The notes below the pieces were generated by a model. That model had not been told where the DNA came from and did no database searches. It was given only the letters and a program-made list of their open reading frames with translations. This document shows, piece after piece, positions 1 to 11,087 of a stretch of DNA of 37,721 nucleotides. Source of the stretch: UBA2561 sp964577275 (lineage in GTDB: Bacteria; Bacteroidota; Bacteroidia; Cytophagales; Thermoflexibacteraceae); the NCBI GenBank assembly GCA_964577275.1, contig CAZNYR010000035.1:1-37721 (forward strand), read 5' to 3'. Every line of letters begins with the position of its first letter. Position 1 is the first letter of the stretch. The position numbers and the translations under genes are program-made.

Positions 1-3000
1 ATCGGAACGCTTTTGAGTGATAATTATTCCAATGCCAACGAACCCAACGGAAGTTTAGTCCGAAATTATTTTACGAGTGTATCGTGGATAATGACCAAAG
101 ACAATAACGCCACGAGTTCGGATGTTTCGGTCGAGGTGCAATGGAACGGCGCAAATGACGAACTGCCTGATTTTGACCGCACCAACGTAGATTTGAACCG
201 ATACAATTCGTTTATTACTTCGGTTTGGCAATGCAGTGGCGCAGGAAATACGACCGCTACCAATAATGGCGATGGAACATTCTCATTATCAAGAAGTTAT
301 ACAGGATTACAGCGCATGGGTGTTTTTGCGCCTACCACGCCTTACGTGAATGCAGGTCCTGATATTACGGTCAGCAGTTGTCAATTTGGTGCATTGAACG
401 CACACGTTTATCCTGCCACGATAGGAATAGGGGAGTGGATTTATGATAGTTCGCCGACCTCAAGCCCTGCGCCTACCCTGACCGCACCAAATGAAACCAC
501 AAGCGACATTACAGGCGTAGAAGACGGCGGACAATATGCTTTCCGATGGACGGTCAAAAAACCTATCGCCACCAATGACGGAGCCGCCATGACGTTCTGT
601 GCGGTAGATGAGGATTTTGTAACCATCACGACCACAGGAATAACGGGTGTTTCGCCCACCATAGGTCCGTTTACTTACTGGACGGCTGGTTCAGGCACAA
701 CCGATTGGTACGATTGCGGAAACTGGTCAAACGGTATTCCGGGCAATAATACGCTGGTTTACATTACCTCAAACGGGGGTACAGTAACAGTTTTCCCTGA
801 AGTTCCTTCGGATATTACCTTAGAATCATTAACCATTTATGACAATGGTAAAATTAATCTGAACGGACACGACATCACGGTCAAAGAAGATATTTCGTTC
901 TATACTGCCGCTATCGAGGGCGATGGCATGATACGGATTATCCCGAAAATATTTTCGACAGGCGATGTGTTTGATATTATGAATACTGATTTTGCGGACG
1001 ATGTTATTCTGGAATCCGAACGATTTGATATTGGATTTTCTACTTTTGGCGGAGCGGTTGAAATTGCCAAAATTGGCGATGAAGAAGACCGATGGAAAGG
1101 CGGAATCCAGTTTAATTCGGCTTCGATTACGCTTTCTGCCAATGCCAATTTGTATTTGGCAACCCAAGAAGGCAACCGATTTACGAACGATATGGAACTT
1201 CATATCGAAGCCGTTTCGGGAAATATTTATTTTACGACTGCATTCATTACCACCACTTTTGAAGGACATATTTATCTGAAAAGTACCAAGAAAGCCTTTG
1301 ATTTTGATTTCGGGGCAGGAACGGTGGCTTTTGAAGGAAATATGAACTGGCAAACCATTTATAACGAACTAAATGGCTACAACTTGCTGATGGAAAATAT
1401 GATCATGAATAAAGATTGGTCGGGGCGTAGGGTGCGTTTGGCAAGCGATGAATTAATCGTCAATAATCACATTAAATTACAAAAAGGTCTTTTCCGAATT
1501 GGCTGGGATTGGACTAATTATGCGGTACTTCGGCTCAAAAATTCGGCAGTCGATGCGCTTATTTTGGAACGAGGTGGCGTAGGCGACCCCGAACCATACC
1601 AAGCCGCTTTTGATTATTCTTCAAGTTATCGTTCTGCATTCAGCCGAATGGTCGATTTTTCAAGCACGGACGAGTATCATTATCCGATGCTTTATCGTCC
1701 GTTTAGCCTTACGCCTGACGGCACGGGAGCTGGAGCGGTCGGAAATGTTGCCGAAATGAACTTATATACGTATTGGTGGTTGAACCCGAATTATCGAGAT
1801 AATAATACGTGGTATGGAAGTCGGAACTTAACCAACGATGAATACATTTGGGCTACTTGGGTACTGACACAAACCGAAGCCGAAGCCACAGGAAACGCAC
1901 GAATAAAAATGTTTTGGCGTGATAATGAAGAGCGTCAAAATGTAAGCCGAGATGCAGTCGTGCCGATTCAATACAATTATGACACCGACAAATGGCAATG
2001 TATCGGCATAGCGGGTGCAGCGGGCGAATTGGCGCAAGGCGAAAATAGTTCGACTCCGATGTATTTCGTAACCAGCACCATGAACATCGCAGATTTTCAT
2101 ACGGCAAGCACCAATTTTGGCATTTTTGGGGTGGCTTCGGCAAAAGCCAACACGGATGCAACCGATGTTTTCCAGACCGTCCGAGAATGTTTGGCAATTC
2201 GGTTGGATGCCACGCAATATTTGGAATCCCCGATTGGTGGCGAATGGAACTTTGTTTCGGCTTCCGATAATATGTTACCGCTCACGACAGCAAATGTCGT
2301 GTTTTCGAGCGTAACTGACCCCAGAACGTATGTTTCTGTGCCGTCTTTTACGCCTGCGGTTTCGCAAACTTACCAAATGGTATTTCGTTGGGTACGAAAG
2401 TGTTTGGACGATTGTGGAACGCCAGCGGGTTGTGGCGATGGTTCTGAACTGAACGAAGCCTTCGTAACGGTTTCGATTACTAAAGATGCTTCCTTGACCA
2501 AAAGTACCACGCTGACATGGACAGGGGCTTTGGATAATGATTGGATGGATTGTTCTAACTGGTCGGATGGTGTGCCTGATGCCACGACACAAGTCATTAT
2601 CATTCCGAAAGTATCGAATTATGTCCAAATGCCAGCCCCTTCACATCCTGATTATGGGTCATTTATCCAATTTATTACTACGCTTCAGGTTGATGGCGGT
2701 GGATTGGATTTGAACGGAAATAATATCAATGTTGAAAATCTGACGTTCCAAAATGGTTTTACGACTGGTTTTTATACGGGCGCAATTTTGCATGAATTTG
2801 ACAAATCTTATTCGGGTATCGCCCTGACGACCGCCTCCCATGATTTTATGACGGGTAATTTTATTACCGTTACACGCACGATTCAAGTCCGAAAATCAAC
2901 ATTTTATAATAATATCGGTCTGGCGATTCATGGTTTAGATTTACATCCGAGCGGAAATGCGTGGTATATCGTGAGTTATAATGGCGGAAATACATTTAAA

Positions 3001-6000
3001 GAAACCGCAGAAATTGATTTCTTGAGTGATAGACGCATGGTTTGGGGCTGGAATAATAATAATGAGGAAGGCGGTCCTGATGTATTTGAAAAAAATGTCC
3101 GATTCCGAAGCCAGTCGCCAAACTGTGGAGGTACAATTTGTCCACGCCTGACGGTGCCTTGGCGCAGACTCTATGAACGAGATAAAACCAACTATCCGAC
3201 CGATTTTGATACGAATTTGGATTGGTTTGCACCCAAATCATTCGACCCCATCCGAAATGACTTGATTTTTTATCAAGAAAGTAATTGTTGTGGCAATACG
3301 GTTTGTGATGGCGCAGATACTGTCGTGAATGCTGGAGGCATTACTTTGTGTGCAAATTATGATTTGCCTGCCGACCGTGTCGCCTCGAATCGAGGACAAG
3401 GCTATGAAAATTATCCACGATTTGATGACCGATTCACACAATCGGGAAATCCTGATTTGGATAAAGTGGCAGGAAATCTGAACTTAGAAGCTACCTTAGC
3501 CAACAAAGCTGATGAAGCCGTGAACCGACAAACGATGGAAGATGCACAACAAAATGTCGAAGATTCGTATGGATTCGTTACCGTAGCTTGGGAAGAATTG
3601 GATTGGGCAGAAGATAGAAGTCAGGATATTTTGACATTTGTCGATGGATTTAAGGCTGCATTTGCGACTTCTGGTCCCGATTTTAATTGTGATATTTCGG
3701 AAACCGCTACCGCAGGCGAAATCACAAATTATCGAAATGCCGTACAGCGTGTTGAGGATGCCATTGCAGATTTACAAAATACGCTGGATAATGGCGGTTG
3801 TGGCGATGCGGCGAACGGATTTGATACCAATATGTCGATTGCTAATTTGATTACACAAGTCGGAATTGCTACCAACAAAACCTTAGACGGCAAAAACCGA
3901 AGCCCCTACACGCACGATGACACCGACCCTACCAAATACATGAACTCGCCGGGTGATGATAACATGAAAGCCATCGAGGGCAATACGCGCGCCAATCAAG
4001 CCAATGCTTGCGCTCACGAATTGCATAATAAAATTCGAGAATTGCATAATAGTTTGAATAATGCCGCACGTTGGTACAATGCGTTATTGGCGGGTGGTAA
4101 TTCCGAAAACTTATTATATATCGCTTACAATACACAAGGCAACGAATTTCGGGATAGCACCCAGTTTTATATCGAAAATTGCGCCCGAATCCGAATGTCC
4201 GTAACCAGCGAAGCCCGAACTGAATTTACAGGAAACGGCAAAAAACACGATTTTGTAAACCGTTCAAACCGTGGCGATGCCTTAGTGATTTCGGATAATA
4301 TCGGAACTTACACCGAATTTAACGGTGGAGACAGCTGGACAAATGCCATGGTTCACGATTTAGGAAATTCATATTATGGCAATTTGGGACAAATTCGATG
4401 GGTCGAAAGTGATACCCTAAATATTGCGAATACGGGTATTCGAGAATATGAACCTGATGGAACAGTATTGGAAATAAACCGAGCCAGAGATGTCAATGGT
4501 AATTACAACGCAGGGGTAACCTACGTTGGCGGTACGGTTTGGAACAGAAATTTGGAAGAACTTTATTCACGGGCAGACCTTGACGGACAGCTCATTATCG
4601 GAGAGGACAGCCTGACGGCAGGCACGGTGTATTTGGTGAATTTTAATCAAAATAGCCAACAGCACGAAGTAAACGTACAACTTGACCACAAAGGACGTTT
4701 TGAAATTTTCGGATTGTCCAATTTTGCTTCTCGTGTCAATATTATTAATCGTGGCGTAGATTATGCCCACCGAAACGCACAGGGCGCAGGAGCTTATTGG
4801 AGGCAACGCAGTGCCGTACTTGTGGGCTGGTGGCGTGAAAATACCGAAGTTTCTTTTAATGGATTGCTGACCTTACAGCACGAAATCGCACAGCAAAAAT
4901 ATTATGATTTTGAAACCACCGAAGCCACAAACGCAGGACTTGCACGGGAATGGTGGCGCACGAGGTCGCAACCATACCCCCTCGACCCAACGATATATCG
5001 TGGCGGCATTTCGGGAGCTGGTTTTTATTTCCATCGTTACGGCAAGGTGCATTACAATGGTGGCGTATTGATTGAAAATAAAATCCGAGAAATTCACCGA
5101 AGAAGAATGACTCGTTTCGGAGATTTTGGTTATCCCGGCTATGGCGATGTAACGGATTCTAAAGGCTTTAGAATCGGTACGGAAGGTTTCCAAAGTGGAT
5201 ATTTGGAAGTTACACGGCTCTATAAATATGGCGAAGGCGAGCAAATGTTCATCATGTCGCCAGATATTATTTTGCCTGATGGCGACCCCTTTATTCACCC
5301 TGATTTTGGTGTACCGCAGAAAACATCGCTTAGAAATTCTACGCTTCGGGTAGAGGATTGCACCTTTGAGGGTGATGTTCATATCGAAGCCCCACAACTT
5401 GGGGTGCGCTCAAACCGATTTGATGGCGAAACCAAAGTTGTCAGTTATGGTGGTGATGGCGGATACATTAGTGGCGGAAATACCTTTAATACCGTTTCTA
5501 CATTTGAACTTTATTCGATGGAAGATTTGGCGGGTCAGACCAGTATTCGGGGACGATGGATTTTAGGCAATGGCGAACCTGATTTCTATAATGGCGATGT
5601 CAATGTCAATAATTACAGCGTGGGCGGAATCATGGGTATTGCCTCTTACAATAATCCCTTGTTTGTTAGTGCGGATGTGGTCAGTACATTTGAAGGAAAA
5701 GTTACGATTCATAACCGACCGACCGAATACGGAGGCAAACGCAATATTCGCATGACGTGGTACAACGAAGACGTACCCGGACTTCCTGATAATCGGGCGT
5801 ATTATACGTGGGGAAATAGGGAATATATTACGAATGCCCGCTTCCTGATTGGCGGTTATGAGGATGCCAAAGTAGTTTTTGAAAAAGAAGTAACGATTAC
5901 GAACGAAACCAATTTGTATGATGTCGAAATTGCTGGTTATCAGGGCAATACGGCACATTTCAAAAAAGGCGTTACGCTTTCCAACAAATATCCCGAAGGT

Positions 6001-9000
6001 TATACGCCAGCCGCAGGATGCGTTTCTTATGATGGCGATGTAACTTTTGGGCAAGAAGACGCAACAACGCATTTGATGGCAGGCGGATTTACGACCGTGG
6101 ATGAAGGCATCCAACTCAACGGATTTGTAGATGGAATGCTTGAAATGAATGGCGTGGCAGTTACTTCGCCTTCGGCAAATGCCTTGCTTAGTTTTGATAT
6201 GATTGACCAAGTAACGGGCAATGCTGGAAAGGCACGTTTACATTTGGGTTTCTGTTCCATTAATCAAAAACTCGAAGCGCGCGCGCGCTGGTTGCGTTCC
6301 AATACTTCGCATTACGGACAGGATGTAAATCTGACCCGTGCCGAAGGCGGTTGTGATGAACCCGTGGAATGGCGTGCAGGAAATATTTATGAAGGAGATT
6401 TCAAATTATCAGATGAATCCGAGCAGCCCAACGCAAATATTGTGATTGCGGCGTATGGCTCAACGAATGCCGAAAATATTGGCGATAAATATCAGGGATT
6501 TGCTACGTTTGAATCCGACCCCGGCGCAAAAAGTAGTATTATTGTTTCCGATAAATTTATTGCTCAATTTGAGGATAATATCACCTTAATATTTAATACG
6601 ATTACGCCTCTGAATAACGTAACAAACTTAGATACAGAAACTTATACAGAAGCCTCGACCGTCCAAACGGCAGGTTGGTTTGCGGGCGTTCGAGTAGCGG
6701 GCGGTGGCGAACAACAACTTAGCTCATCGCATCCTGTGGTCTTGAACCGATTGCGAGTATTCCAAGAAAATGGCAGTGCTACGCTGGATATTGACCGAGA
6801 AATGACCATCAAAGTCGAGGCATTATTCAACAAAGGAAAAGTCGTCTTAGGCAAAACCGATGTCAATGTCGAAAATACCAAAGACGGAAATAGCGTGGCG
6901 GTTTTGATTCCGAATGATGGGCATTTTGTCGCCAACAATGACGGAACGGTCAATCGACAGATTTATCCCATTAATGGTTTAAATTTGGATGGCTTGACGG
7001 TTGCCGATGGAAGTAGCGTATTATTTCCTGTCGGGAATCTGACCAATTATTTGCCAGCCACACTCACACTCCGACCCGCAACAGGCGTGCAAGATATGTA
7101 CCGTGTCCGTTTGATTGATGATGTTTATACCACCTATAACGGGCGGTGGGATGCCAGCGCAAACGGCGGTAATTCATCGTTTATTGCTTCGGATGACGGA
7201 AATTATGCGCCAAGCGGTTCGCCTACTTCGATTGACCGTAATTTTGTACGCCGAAGCTGGGTCATTACCGAAGACGTGATTGGCGGAACAGATGGAACTT
7301 TGATGCTCCAGTGGTATGGAGGTGATGATAATGTGGCAACGGACGAACCCCCAGGATTTGACCGCTCAAAAACCACCATTGTTCATTATCAGGCAGATAA
7401 AGACGAATGGCGTTGTATGGAAGAATTATCGCCAGCTACCGTTTCCAACGAAACCGATGCGGGCGGATTTCTTATTCGTAAGCGTACTTTTGTCCTTCAA
7501 ACCGCCAATGATGCCAACGAACAGCAAAAAATGGGCGTATTCTCTATTGGTTCATTGACAGCAGGCGAGGACAGCGACATCTCTACTTGTGGGGCAGGTG
7601 CGGCACAATTAGCCGCTGCGCCACTTAGTCCGCCGCTGAAAGGAGCTTGGGATTTTGTTACCGTTTATGAAGACGAAACGGGCGAGTTGATGCCGCCAGA
7701 TGTTTTTGACCCAAGTTATGCGGGTCCGTTCACGACCATTCAGGAACATGAATTGACTGCCACCAATGGATATGCGGGCTTTACTACGGCGATTGCTTAT
7801 AATGACGTTGCCGACCCGAACGGAATCGTATTTAATTTGGAAGCCAATAAAGTTTATATGTTCAAATGGCAACCTGAAGGTTTGGATGGCGATTGTTCTA
7901 CCGATTTTGCGACTATTCTTGTCCGAACGGGTAGTTTTACCAGTGCGATTGAAAATAAAACCTTAGAATGGCAAGGAAATGACCAATATTTCTGGGATTG
8001 TACCAACTGGAAGGTCAAAGGTGGAGGCACAAATTATGCCTTGCCAAATGCCACGATGGATTTGATTGTGCCGATGGTTACGGCAATCGGAGTGAATACC
8101 GAGCCTTGGTATCCAGAATATTACGATAAAGTCCTAAATCTCGAAGTGAAATCAATTCGAGTTCAGCCACAGGCTTCGTTTACGGTGGGCGGTTTGGATA
8201 TTACTTCGCAACAAAATGCACTAAATGAGGTCGAATTAACGGTTTCGCAATTCGTTACCGTAGAGCAAAATGCCAAATTTACCAACCGTTATCGCTTGGT
8301 AGTCGAGGATAGTATCCGAAACGAAGGAACATTCCAAAACGTCCCGTATTTTATCACAGGAACTGTTAATGGTTATACTACGCCTGATTTGGTCGTTTAT
8401 GATGCCTTTTCTAATCGTGGCACAAACAGCAAATTTGAGGCGGGTGCAAAATCGCAAGTAACTTTGTATGGCGATTTGATTAACGAAGGCGAAATTTTCC
8501 ATACCATCGGTTTGGTCAATTTCCAAAGCGCAACTTCCTTTATTACAGGCGGTTCACCGATTTATTTGCGCCAAGTGGTCTTGAACAAAGACAACCCAAC
8601 GGATTTTGTTTCCATCACCAACACGAACGTATTTATCACTTCGGATACACAAAATAGTGGACAGCATTATTTACAATTTGATAAAGGTAAAATTGCTACC
8701 TACTCAAATTATCAAAACAGTCCGTATAGTCCGAGTTTGCTGACATTTATGTCTGGAGCGGTTCAATTAAATTCTAATGCGGATAAATATGTGGTCGGAC
8801 CCGTCAGTAAATATTTTGATGCACATAATGTAGGATTCATTTATCCTATTGGTAAATCAAAATGGGCGAGAGCGGGCGTTACCGAATTTGCCAACGGAAC
8901 GGAATTTATTACCGCAGAATATTTTGAAGTGCCATTCCAATACACCGATAAGGAAAATTTGGATTTTGTCAGTACGCCGTATCCCGCATTTAATATCGCG

Positions 9001-9915
9001 CATCCGCTTAGACACGTGAGCTGGATTGAGCATTGGATGATTGACGAAAGCAACCCAGCGGTTACTTCGCAGGCACGGGTTTCCTTGTACTGGCAGAATG
9101 GCAATCAAAGCGATGTCGGTACAGATTTAGCCAATATGTTTCATGCCAGCGACCCATACAACAGTCAGATGGTCGTAGCGCATTTTATGGATGCGGATAA
9201 GGATGGATATGATGCAGACGATTATTGGGTCAATGAAGGCGGGATTGATGTGGGCGGAAGTACGCTGGCTTCAGGCGCAGTGATTTCGCACGATGTCAAT
9301 TTTATTACTTCGTTTAGTCCGTTTACATTCGGAACGAAAGTGCCTGATATTGTGCCACTTCCAGTTACTTGGACTTATGTCCGTGCCAAATTAATTTCGG
9401 ACGAAACCGAAACTTTGGTACAATGGGGAACATCATCCGAAATCGGAAATGATTATTTTGAGGTGTTGCGCTCCAAAGACGGCAAAAACTTCACGGTTAT
9501 CGGAATTGTCGATGCCTCCAATCTCGGACAAGGCGATGATTACGCTTTCATTGACGAAAATCCGTACATCGGCATCAATTATTACCGAATCCGACAAGTC
9601 GATTATGACGGCAATGCGGGGCTTTCACGAATCGTATCAGTGAATCGAGATGCGGCAAATCTGAGAAACCAAATGCGCGTTTATCCGAATCCGACTCACT
9701 CAAATAACATTAACTTGTCGATTTTCAGTGAGTTAGAAGGCAAAGTGCAGCTCCGAATGTTCAATGCCATCGGACAGGAAATACATACGAAAACAATTTA
9801 TCTGGAGCAAGGTCAGAACGAGGTCAATATTTCACCGAATTTCTACTTGGCAAAAGGCGTTTATGTCATTTCGGCAGATGAATTGATACTCAAATCCAAA
9901 GTGGTTATTGAATAA
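1..9915 (+). CDS. Giant multi-module secreted protein with C-terminal T9SS type A sorting domain (5' partial)
   Basis: The frame is open to the left edge, so the true start and signal peptide lie outside the window; the first possible start seen is a TTG at 13 (numbering below counts from it). About 3300 residues are present. Four related blocks carry a W-x-G / FDR / W-x-C pattern (residues ~17-105, ~604-740, ~2410-2516, ~2996-3112). Three are followed by a short module with the signature W-x-DC-x-NW-x-G-x-P (~222-245, ~833-857, ~2650-2676), often seen in large Bacteroidota surface proteins. Long beta-rich stretches between them, rich in short F/V-E-G/N-x-V turns, look like beta-helix or beta-sandwich repeats. 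Residues ~1146-1373 are instead helical and charged. Residues ~3115-3210 form the usual FN3-like linker (NDYFEVLRSKDGKNF, NYYRIRQVDYDG), then VYPNPT at ~3224 starts the ~75-residue type A sorting domain. By family knowledge such proteins cross the outer membrane by T9SS and end on the surface or outside. The binding target is unknown; adhesion is inference. Confidence 0.9.
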   Translation: MGTLLSDNYSNANEPNGSLVRNYFTSVSWIMTKDNNATSSDVSVEVQWNGANDELPDFDRTNVDLNRYNSFITSVWQCSGAGNTTATNNGDGTFSLSRSYTGLQRMGVFAPTTPYVNAGPDITVSSCQFGALNAHVYPATIGIGEWIYDSSPTSSPAPTLTAPNETTSDITGVEDGGQYAFRWTVKKPIATNDGAAMTFCAVDEDFVTITTTGITGVSPTIGPFTYWTAGSGTTDWYDCGNWSNGIPGNNTLVYITSNGGTVTVFPEVPSDITLESLTIYDNGKINLNGHDITVKEDISFYTAAIEGDGMIRIIPKIFSTGDVFDIMNTDFADDVILESERFDIGFSTFGGAVEIAKIGDEEDRWKGGIQFNSASITLSANANLYLATQEGNRFTNDMELHIEAVSGNIYFTTAFITTTFEGHIYLKSTKKAFDFDFGAGTVAFEGNMNWQTIYNELNGYNLLMENMIMNKDWSGRRVRLASDELIVNNHIKLQKGLFRIGWDWTNYAVLRLKNSAVDALILERGGVGDPEPYQAAFDYSSSYRSAFSRMVDFSSTDEYHYPMLYRPFSLTPDGTGAGAVGNVAEMNLYTYWWLNPNYRDNNTWYGSRNLTNDEYIWATWVLTQTEAEATGNARIKMFWRDNEERQNVSRDAVVPIQYNYDTDKWQCIGIAGAAGELAQGENSSTPMYFVTSTMNIADFHTASTNFGIFGVASAKANTDATDVFQTVRECLAIRLDATQYLESPIGGEWNFVSASDNMLPLTTANVVFSSVTDPRTYVSVPSFTPAVSQTYQMVFRWVRKCLDDCGTPAGCGDGSELNEAFVTVSITKDASLTKSTTLTWTGALDNDWMDCSNWSDGVPDATTQVIIIPKVSNYVQMPAPSHPDYGSFIQFITTLQVDGGGLDLNGNNINVENLTFQNGFTTGFYTGAILHEFDKSYSGIALTTASHDFMTGNFITVTRTIQVRKSTFYNNIGLAIHGLDLHPSGNAWYIVSYNGGNTFKETAEIDFLSDRRMVWGWNNNNEEGGPDVFEKNVRFRSQSPNCGGTICPRLTVPWRRLYERDKTNYPTDFDTNLDWFAPKSFDPIRNDLIFYQESNCCGNTVCDGADTVVNAGGITLCANYDLPADRVASNRGQGYENYPRFDDRFTQSGNPDLDKVAGNLNLEATLANKADEAVNRQTMEDAQQNVEDSYGFVTVAWEELDWAEDRSQDILTFVDGFKAAFATSGPDFNCDISETATAGEITNYRNAVQRVEDAIADLQNTLDNGGCGDAANGFDTNMSIANLITQVGIATNKTLDGKNRSPYTHDDTDPTKYMNSPGDDNMKAIEGNTRANQANACAHELHNKIRELHNSLNNAARWYNALLAGGNSENLLYIAYNTQGNEFRDSTQFYIENCARIRMSVTSEARTEFTGNGKKHDFVNRSNRGDALVISDNIGTYTEFNGGDSWTNAMVHDLGNSYYGNLGQIRWVESDTLNIANTGIREYEPDGTVLEINRARDVNGNYNAGVTYVGGTVWNRNLEELYSRADLDGQLIIGEDSLTAGTVYLVNFNQNSQQHEVNVQLDHKGRFEIFGLSNFASRVNIINRGVDYAHRNAQGAGAYWRQRSAVLVGWWRENTEVSFNGLLTLQHEIAQQKYYDFETTEATNAGLAREWWRTRSQPYPLDPTIYRGGISGAGFYFHRYGKVHYNGGVLIENKIREIHRRRMTRFGDFGYPGYGDVTDSKGFRIGTEGFQSGYLEVTRLYKYGEGEQMFIMSPDIILPDGDPFIHPDFGVPQKTSLRNSTLRVEDCTFEGDVHIEAPQLGVRSNRFDGETKVVSYGGDGGYISGGNTFNTVSTFELYSMEDLAGQTSIRGRWILGNGEPDFYNGDVNVNNYSVGGIMGIASYNNPLFVSADVVSTFEGKVTIHNRPTEYGGKRNIRMTWYNEDVPGLPDNRAYYTWGNREYITNARFLIGGYEDAKVVFEKEVTITNETNLYDVEIAGYQGNTAHFKKGVTLSNKYPEGYTPAAGCVSYDGDVTFGQEDATTHLMAGGFTTVDEGIQLNGFVDGMLEMNGVAVTSPSANALLSFDMIDQVTGNAGKARLHLGFCSINQKLEARARWLRSNTSHYGQDVNLTRAEGGCDEPVEWRAGNIYEGDFKLSDESEQPNANIVIAAYGSTNAENIGDKYQGFATFESDPGAKSSIIVSDKFIAQFEDNITLIFNTITPLNNVTNLDTETYTEASTVQTAGWFAGVRVAGGGEQQLSSSHPVVLNRLRVFQENGSATLDIDREMTIKVEALFNKGKVVLGKTDVNVENTKDGNSVAVLIPNDGHFVANNDGTVNRQIYPINGLNLDGLTVADGSSVLFPVGNLTNYLPATLTLRPATGVQDMYRVRLIDDVYTTYNGRWDASANGGNSSFIASDDGNYAPSGSPTSIDRNFVRRSWVITEDVIGGTDGTLMLQWYGGDDNVATDEPPGFDRSKTTIVHYQADKDEWRCMEELSPATVSNETDAGGFLIRKRTFVLQTANDANEQQKMGVFSIGSLTAGEDSDISTCGAGAAQLAAAPLSPPLKGAWDFVTVYEDETGELMPPDVFDPSYAGPFTTIQEHELTATNGYAGFTTAIAYNDVADPNGIVFNLEANKVYMFKWQPEGLDGDCSTDFATILVRTGSFTSAIENKTLEWQGNDQYFWDCTNWKVKGGGTNYALPNATMDLIVPMVTAIGVNTEPWYPEYYDKVLNLEVKSIRVQPQASFTVGGLDITSQQNALNEVELTVSQFVTVEQNAKFTNRYRLVVEDSIRNEGTFQNVPYFITGTVNGYTTPDLVVYDAFSNRGTNSKFEAGAKSQVTLYGDLINEGEIFHTIGLVNFQSATSFITGGSPIYLRQVVLNKDNPTDFVSITNTNVFITSDTQNSGQHYLQFDKGKIATYSNYQNSPYSPSLLTFMSGAVQLNSNADKYVVGPVSKYFDAHNVGFIYPIGKSKWARAGVTEFANGTEFITAEYFEVPFQYTDKENLDFVSTPYPAFNIAHPLRHVSWIEHWMIDESNPAVTSQARVSLYWQNGNQSDVGTDLANMFHASDPYNSQMVVAHFMDADKDGYDADDYWVNEGGIDVGGSTLASGAVISHDVNFITSFSPFTFGTKVPDIVPLPVTWTYVRAKLISDETETLVQWGTSSEIGNDYFEVLRSKDGKNFTVIGIVDASNLGQGDDYAFIDENPYIGINYYRIRQVDYDGNAGLSRIVSVNRDAANLRNQMRVYPNPTHSNNINLSIFSELEGKVQLRMFNAIGQEIHTKTIYLEQGQNEVNISPNFYLAKGVYVISADELILKSKVVIE

Positions 9916-9936
9916 TAAAATTAATTGTTTTCAAAC

Positions 9937-9977
9937 AAAAATCCCTTATCAGTTTAAAATTGATAAGGGTTTTTTTT
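9937..9977 (+). terminator. Intrinsic terminator between convergent genes
   Basis: Perfect 9-bp stem cccttatca (9943-9951) / tgataaggg (9961-9969) with a 9-base loop, preceded by an A-rich run and followed by an eight-T tract. It sits 30 bases after the giant gene. The reverse strand also has a shorter T run, so it may stop the opposing nadK transcript as well. Confidence 0.85.
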
Positions 9978-10049
9978 GAATCTTGTCAATGCACAAAATT
10001 CTATTGAAAGCAAGTTATCAGGATGTAAGTTTTTTGCCCAAAAGTAAGA

Positions 10050-10925
10050 TTAATTCCGAGAATCTAAGCCCCAATTTACTTTGAGCCGAAGTGTTTTGAG
10101 AAAATTTTCATTCGGAAGGCGTATCATTTTGGTTTTGAAATTGCATTTTCGTACTTCAAGTTGAATATCCGAAGTTACGATTCTTGACCTCGAATCCAAT
10201 GAAACCAAGAAGGTATCGCTTCTGCCTTCGGTTTCAAAGGTAATGACCGAATCATCCGAAACAACCAACGGACGGACATTCAAATTATGCGGACTTATCG
10301 GCGCAATGACAAAATTTCGAGAATGAGGCATCACCACAGGACCGCCCGCACTCAAGCAATATCCTGTCGAACCCGTGGGCGTTGAAACAATGAGTCCATC
10401 CGCCCAATACGAATTGAGATATTCACCGTTCAAATACGTATGCACCACAATCATGGAGGCAATATCCCGTTTGGTAATCGTAAATTCGTTTAGCCCAAAA
10501 TTATTTTTCCCAAAAATTGCACGGTCAGAGTGTAATTGTATTAGCGTTCGCTCTTCAACCGTAAAATTACCATGCACCACCGCATCCAAACCCTCCTTGA
10601 GATGCCCCGTATTGAGCGTTGCCAAAAAGCCTAATCGACCCAAATTAATGCCCAAAATCGGAATCCCCGAATCACGCGCCAGCATTACACTCTCCAAAAA
10701 TGTCCCATCGCCCCCCAAACTCAACATCAAATCGGCATCGCCTGCCTTGAGCGACCGCCGAAATACACCCTGAAACGGAATGTTAATCTTGGAAATACTC
10801 AAATATTTTTGCAAATCCTCCGACAAGATGAGCGTGATATTTCTCTGATATAACTCGTTGAATATCTGTTCTATAAAAGGTTGTTTGCTCGCTTCAAAGG
10901 CACGACTATGGATGGCTATTTTCAT
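10050..10925 (-). CDS. nadK: NAD kinase
   Basis: Phosphorylates NAD to NADP with ATP (or polyphosphate in some bacteria) in the cytoplasm; this is the only route to NADP. The 291-residue length is normal for the family. Diagnostic motifs are all present: GGDGT at residues 71-75 (nucleotide-binding and catalytic Asp), LGRLGFLA near 95-102, NE at 146-147, and STPTGSTGY at 181-189, followed by the glycine-rich SAGGP turn. The start is ATG at 10925; there is no competing upstream ATG in the conserved N-terminus. It lies alone downstream of the GAF sensor gene with a 162-base gap, so it may have its own promoter, although I see no convincing Bacteroidota -33/-7 pair there. It converges on the giant surface-protein gene. 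Confidence 0.96.
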   Translation of the reverse strand: MKIAIHSRAFEASKQPFIEQIFNELYQRNITLILSEDLQKYLSISKINIPFQGVFRRSLKAGDADLMLSLGGDGTFLESVMLARDSGIPILGINLGRLGFLATLNTGHLKEGLDAVVHGNFTVEERTLIQLHSDRAIFGKNNFGLNEFTITKRDIASMIVVHTYLNGEYLNSYWADGLIVSTPTGSTGYCLSAGGPVVMPHSRNFVIAPISPHNLNVRPLVVSDDSVITFETEGRSDTFLVSLDSRSRIVTSDIQLEVRKCNFKTKMIRLPNENFLKTLRLKVNWGLDSRN

Positions 10926-11087
10926 ATTGATATTTGCGCTGTGAATGACTAAATCTGATTTCTGGGATGCAAAGACTTTGATAATCCAATGCTCAATTTC
11001 TAAATAAATTTACATACCAAGAACATAAAGTACGTGATTTTTTCAATCAAAAACGCAAAATGTTACTAAAATTTATCCTTTTGTTTC

